Positions 61,424-64,000 of a stretch of 64,000 nucleotides of DNA are shown here, piece by piece. Position 1 is the first letter of the stretch, and each line of letters opens with the position of its first letter. The stretch comes from Vitellaria paradoxa. Taxonomy: Eukaryota > Streptophyta > Magnoliopsida > Ericales > Sapotaceae. The stretch spans positions 34,186,419 to 34,250,418 of the forward strand of contig CM034239.1 in assembly GCA_019916065.1 (NCBI GenBank), read 5' to 3'. Below the pieces are notes generated by a model. It did not search any database. It was not told where the DNA came from and saw only the letters and a program-made list of their open reading frames with translations. The translations under genes were made by a program, and so were the position numbers.

Positions 61424-63735
61424 TCAGCGACTTCCCATCTTTGTCGTCAATGGCATGGCAGTGGCTTGTAACTCCGAACCAGGATTTGCAAAGGGCAGCC
61501 ATATCACCTACAAACAGTAGCAATGCATTGAATCATGGCAAAGGAACAAGCTTTAGACATAAAAATTTAATTATTCAAACATCTCATTGTATTAGAAGGC
61601 AGATTAAAGGATAAGAAGGGAAACGGAAAAATAGGAAAGGAAAAGAAAGTGGAGAGTAAATAGGTTGGATTTCTATTCAATTTTTTTCCATTTCTCCTAA
61701 ACCAAACAATGTAAAGATTACCGGTTTACAGTATATTTTCATGAGGTGTCTTCTCGAAGGGATTCTTTAGACACTAATGCCTTGAATGTGGGTAATTGCT
61801 ACATGCCACTTATCCACCACCATCATCATCGTTATACATATGCACATATATTTATTTAAATAAACATATCAAGAAAACTAATTGAAAAAATATCCAACTA
61901 AAGATTGTTGAATTCATTTGGAAGGGTTCACCTGGCCTATTTTAATAGGGATAGAAAGGTTAAGAAACACAGTCTCCACAACTATCACGGGCATGTCAAA
62001 AGTAATATGCTTGGCGATCGCCGTCAGTGCCAGCTCAAAATCAATGGCTTTGACCAGTGTAAGCCAAGCTAAGTCATTCTCATATGTCCTCACACCGGGA
62101 AGCAACTTGCCGTTTGAATCTGCGACAGCCTCTAGTATGTCTTGCTCCATCGCCAGAGTGAACTTTGGAGCTGAATAGGCGAGCACAAGAAAGGAATTCC
62201 TAACAATCCCGAGGGATAATTTGGGAAATATCGTGAGATTTCTCTAGGGAAGATAGCAATATTCAGGCAGAAAGACAATAGATGACAAAGAAAGTAATTG
62301 AACAAACGCTATTAATGGATTTTTTTTTTCTTTATTCTTTTTCAAAATGACGTGATTTTGAAATTCTATAGAAACACATTTGGAAAAAAATTATTGCAGG
62401 AGTAGCAGTTTTGAAACATTAAGGCCACGTTTGGTAACGTTTTTCTGTTTTTCTGTTTATGTTTTCAAAATTTTATAAACTCGTAACAGAAACATGTTTT
62501 ATAAAACCGTTTACGTTTTTTTGTTTTCAAAAAAAATGAAAACATAAATAGAAAAAATGTATTTTCACTCTGGTTTTCTTTTCTGTTGCCAATATTTTGT
62601 CAATTTTAAAACTTTATCTATTTTTGTTACATTACATAAAAATAAATTATTTTATTCAAATATTTTATTAAAATAAGTTATTTTAATAAATAATATAATT
62701 AAATTCAATAAATTAAATTAATTATATAAATTAATATAAATTATTTTTAATAAATAATAAAACCAAATTAATTAATTTAATTTAATAATTAATTGTTGCT
62801 CAATTATCTGAAATAAATATCATAATTAATTTATTTAATTTAATAATTAAATTAATTTATATAAAATAATTAATAATAAATAATTAAATTACATTAAAAT
62901 TTTAATTTAATTTAATTTAATTTATATAAAATATATTTTATTAAATTATTTTAATAAATAATTAAATGAATTTAATTAATTTAAAAATAAATAATTTAAT
63001 TTAATAATTAATCTAATTTAATTATTTAATTAATATGAAATATATTTTATTAAATTATTTTTAATAAATAATATAATTTAATATATTTTATATTTATTGA
63101 AATAAATGATTTTAATAAATAATTTACTCTATTAATTTAATTAATTATATTAATTAAATTAAATTAATATAAGATATATTTTATTAAGTTATATTATGTT
63201 TTTAAAACTAATAAAATTAAATATTTTCTAAAATTAATAATTATAAACAAACCGACATTTTCAAACGCAGTTTTAGTTTTCATTCCAAAATAAATAAACA
63301 ACAAAAAAAAATAAAAAAAATGACAATAAAAAATTAATAATAAAAAAGACAACGTTGTCAAATGACCCTAAGTCTCGTTTTCCTCTCCATTCTTATTTCT
63401 CTTTCCATTTTCGTTTTCTTTTCCATTTCCGCTGCCCATTGCAATCAAACATAGCCAATTCCAAACATGCGGATATTAGGTGACTACGTGGCAAATGCAT
63501 GACCTCTCTCTATTGGTTACGGGAGAGCCACCTGTAGGGTGAAAATAAATTTCAGATACTCCTAAAGAAATTTAAAATATAAGTGAACTCAGCCAATTAA
63601 ATTTCTTCCTTTCAAAACTTTAAAGATTGAACCCACCTCCGCCGCGAGTGACTGAATTGCTTTTAAGATCAAGTGGACTGAGAGGTGGAAAGCATCATCT
63701 CTAGCGCACTGTGAGAGCACTTTAACATTTCCCAT
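61424..63735 (-). CDS. Unrecognised protein, three-exon gene model
   Basis: Proposed exons on the minus strand: 63735-63637 (from ATG), 62243-61932 and 61507-61424 (to TGA). All junctions are GT-AG and all are phase 0, giving 164 aa. Exon 2 is clearly coding-like, with balanced composition and the text FPKLSLGIVRNSFLVLAYSA, MEQDILEAVADSNGKLLPGV, TYENDLAWLTLVKAIDFELA and MPVIVVETVFLNLSIPIKIG. The predicted protein looks helical and soluble, with no signal peptide or known catalytic motif. Intron 1 holds an AT-rich transposon (62423-63368). Exon 3 is the weakest part: the same DNA is open in a second frame (to a stop at 61371), so the C-terminus is uncertain. The start codon is only 55 bp from the divergent MSRB start. 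A plus-strand frame over exon 2 (61918-62178) is judged a shadow. Confidence 0.5.
62423..63368. mobile_element. AT-rich PIF/Harbinger-like non-autonomous element with TAA target duplication
   Basis: A 946-bp element. The left end is GGCCACGTTTGGTAACG; read from the right, it is GGGTCATTTGACAACG, an imperfect inverted match. TAA flanks both sides (62420-62422 and 63369-63371). The middle (62640-63240) is nearly pure A/T, made of 'taatttaatt' and 'aataaataatt' words. No coding sequence. It sits in intron 1 of the minus-strand gene. Confidence 0.6.
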
Positions 63736-63790
63736 CGACAGAATTAATAGAAACTATCAAACAAGGCAAAGTATAAGTTTGGGGGCAGCA

Positions 63791-64000
63791 ATGGCTTCTC
63801 GTGCCTTAATAAGCAGTCTAAGCTTTCAAACGAACATTTCCTCGAGAACCCGTGTTGATTTTCACTCCAAACCACAAAACTCTCTATATTTCGGAACGGA
63901 GAGCAAACCCAGAAGGGGAATTGCTTTCCCAACTCGCGCTATGGGCTCCTCTGCTTCTTCACAGAAACCGGACAGCATTCAAGGTCTTTCGCTAGACTTT
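63791..64000 (+). CDS. MSRB1: Peptide methionine sulfoxide reductase B, chloroplastic (exon 1, cut by window end)
   Basis: Begins MASRALISSLSFQTNISSRT at 63791 and continues with a Ser/Arg/Lys-rich, acid-poor N-terminus typical of a plastid transit peptide. The mature-start motif MGSSASSQKPDSIQ follows. The order RTR, then SK, then SKPR, then MGSS-S-KPD-Q matches the N-terminus of Arabidopsis MSRB1, as I remember it. Exon 1 probably ends after 'cattcaag' with a donor GTCTTT (about 63983), phase 1, which suits the usual Q-E continuation. The catalytic domain with its zinc CxxC pairs and active-site Cys lies beyond the window. MSRB reduces methionine-R-sulfoxide in oxidised proteins using thioredoxin. 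Confidence 0.65.
   Translation, partial: MASRALISSLSFQTNISSRTRVDFHSKPQNSLYFGTESKPRRGIAFPTRAMGSSASSQKPDSIQGLSLDF

Noticed and set aside
61918..62178. Plus-strand frame of 86 aa
   Set aside because: Opposite to exon 2 of the minus-strand model; the minus-strand translation is more protein-like and is framed by splice sites with matching phase.

Overview
The window looks like nuclear DNA from a flowering plant, most likely a eudicot. It is strongly AT-rich, its genes have GT-AG introns, several proteins carry plastid or secretory N-termini, and the intergenic space is full of plant transposons (CACTA/En-Spm, PIF/Harbinger-type MITEs, tRNA-derived SINEs). There are no bacterial features, no CRISPR array and no rRNA cluster. 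All gene models come from reading frames, splice consensus and remembered family motifs; no alignment could be run.

Layout. 1-11.6 kb: a TRICHOME BIREFRINGENCE-LIKE (TBL) polysaccharide O-acetyltransferase gene in five exons, with two repeat-filled introns of 5.0 and 4.2 kb. 11.6-14.8 kb: repeat-rich intergenic DNA. 14.8-24.8 kb: a decayed CACTA element with subterminal repeat arrays, broken TNPD-like and TNPA-like transposase genes, and a captured fragment of an amino-acid transporter gene of the LHT type. 24.8-29.6 kb: a degenerate, possibly LTR-derived block and MITE clusters. 29.6-34.2 kb: VTE6, phytyl-phosphate kinase of tocopherol synthesis, in five exons. 34.2-39.4 kb: SINE and MITEs. 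39.5-40.8 kb: RID3, an intronless WD40 gene. 40.8-50.3 kb: AT-rich repeats, a foldback MITE and a small CACTA derivative. 50.4-52.0 kb: a cinnamyl-alcohol-dehydrogenase-type gene in five exons, flanked by two diverged copies of one duplicated segment. The downstream copy is split by a CACTA derivative. 57.8-59.1 kb: another CACTA derivative with matching target-site duplications and a nested tRNA-like SINE head. 59.2-59.5 kb: a FAR1-related relic. 61.4-63.7 kb: an unrecognised minus-strand gene model of three exons. 63.8 kb to the end: exon 1 of a plastid methionine sulfoxide reductase B, head-to-head with the minus-strand gene.

The host genes are ordinary, unrelated housekeeping or metabolic genes (cell-wall acetylation, tocopherol synthesis, ribosome-biogenesis-type WD40, alcohol dehydrogenase, protein repair) and do not form a cluster. 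The most noteworthy material is in the transposons: the captured LHT fragment, the GGTCGG-palindrome CACTA family with matching target-site duplications, and the paralogous empty site beside the CAD gene. I found no convincing new biological system.
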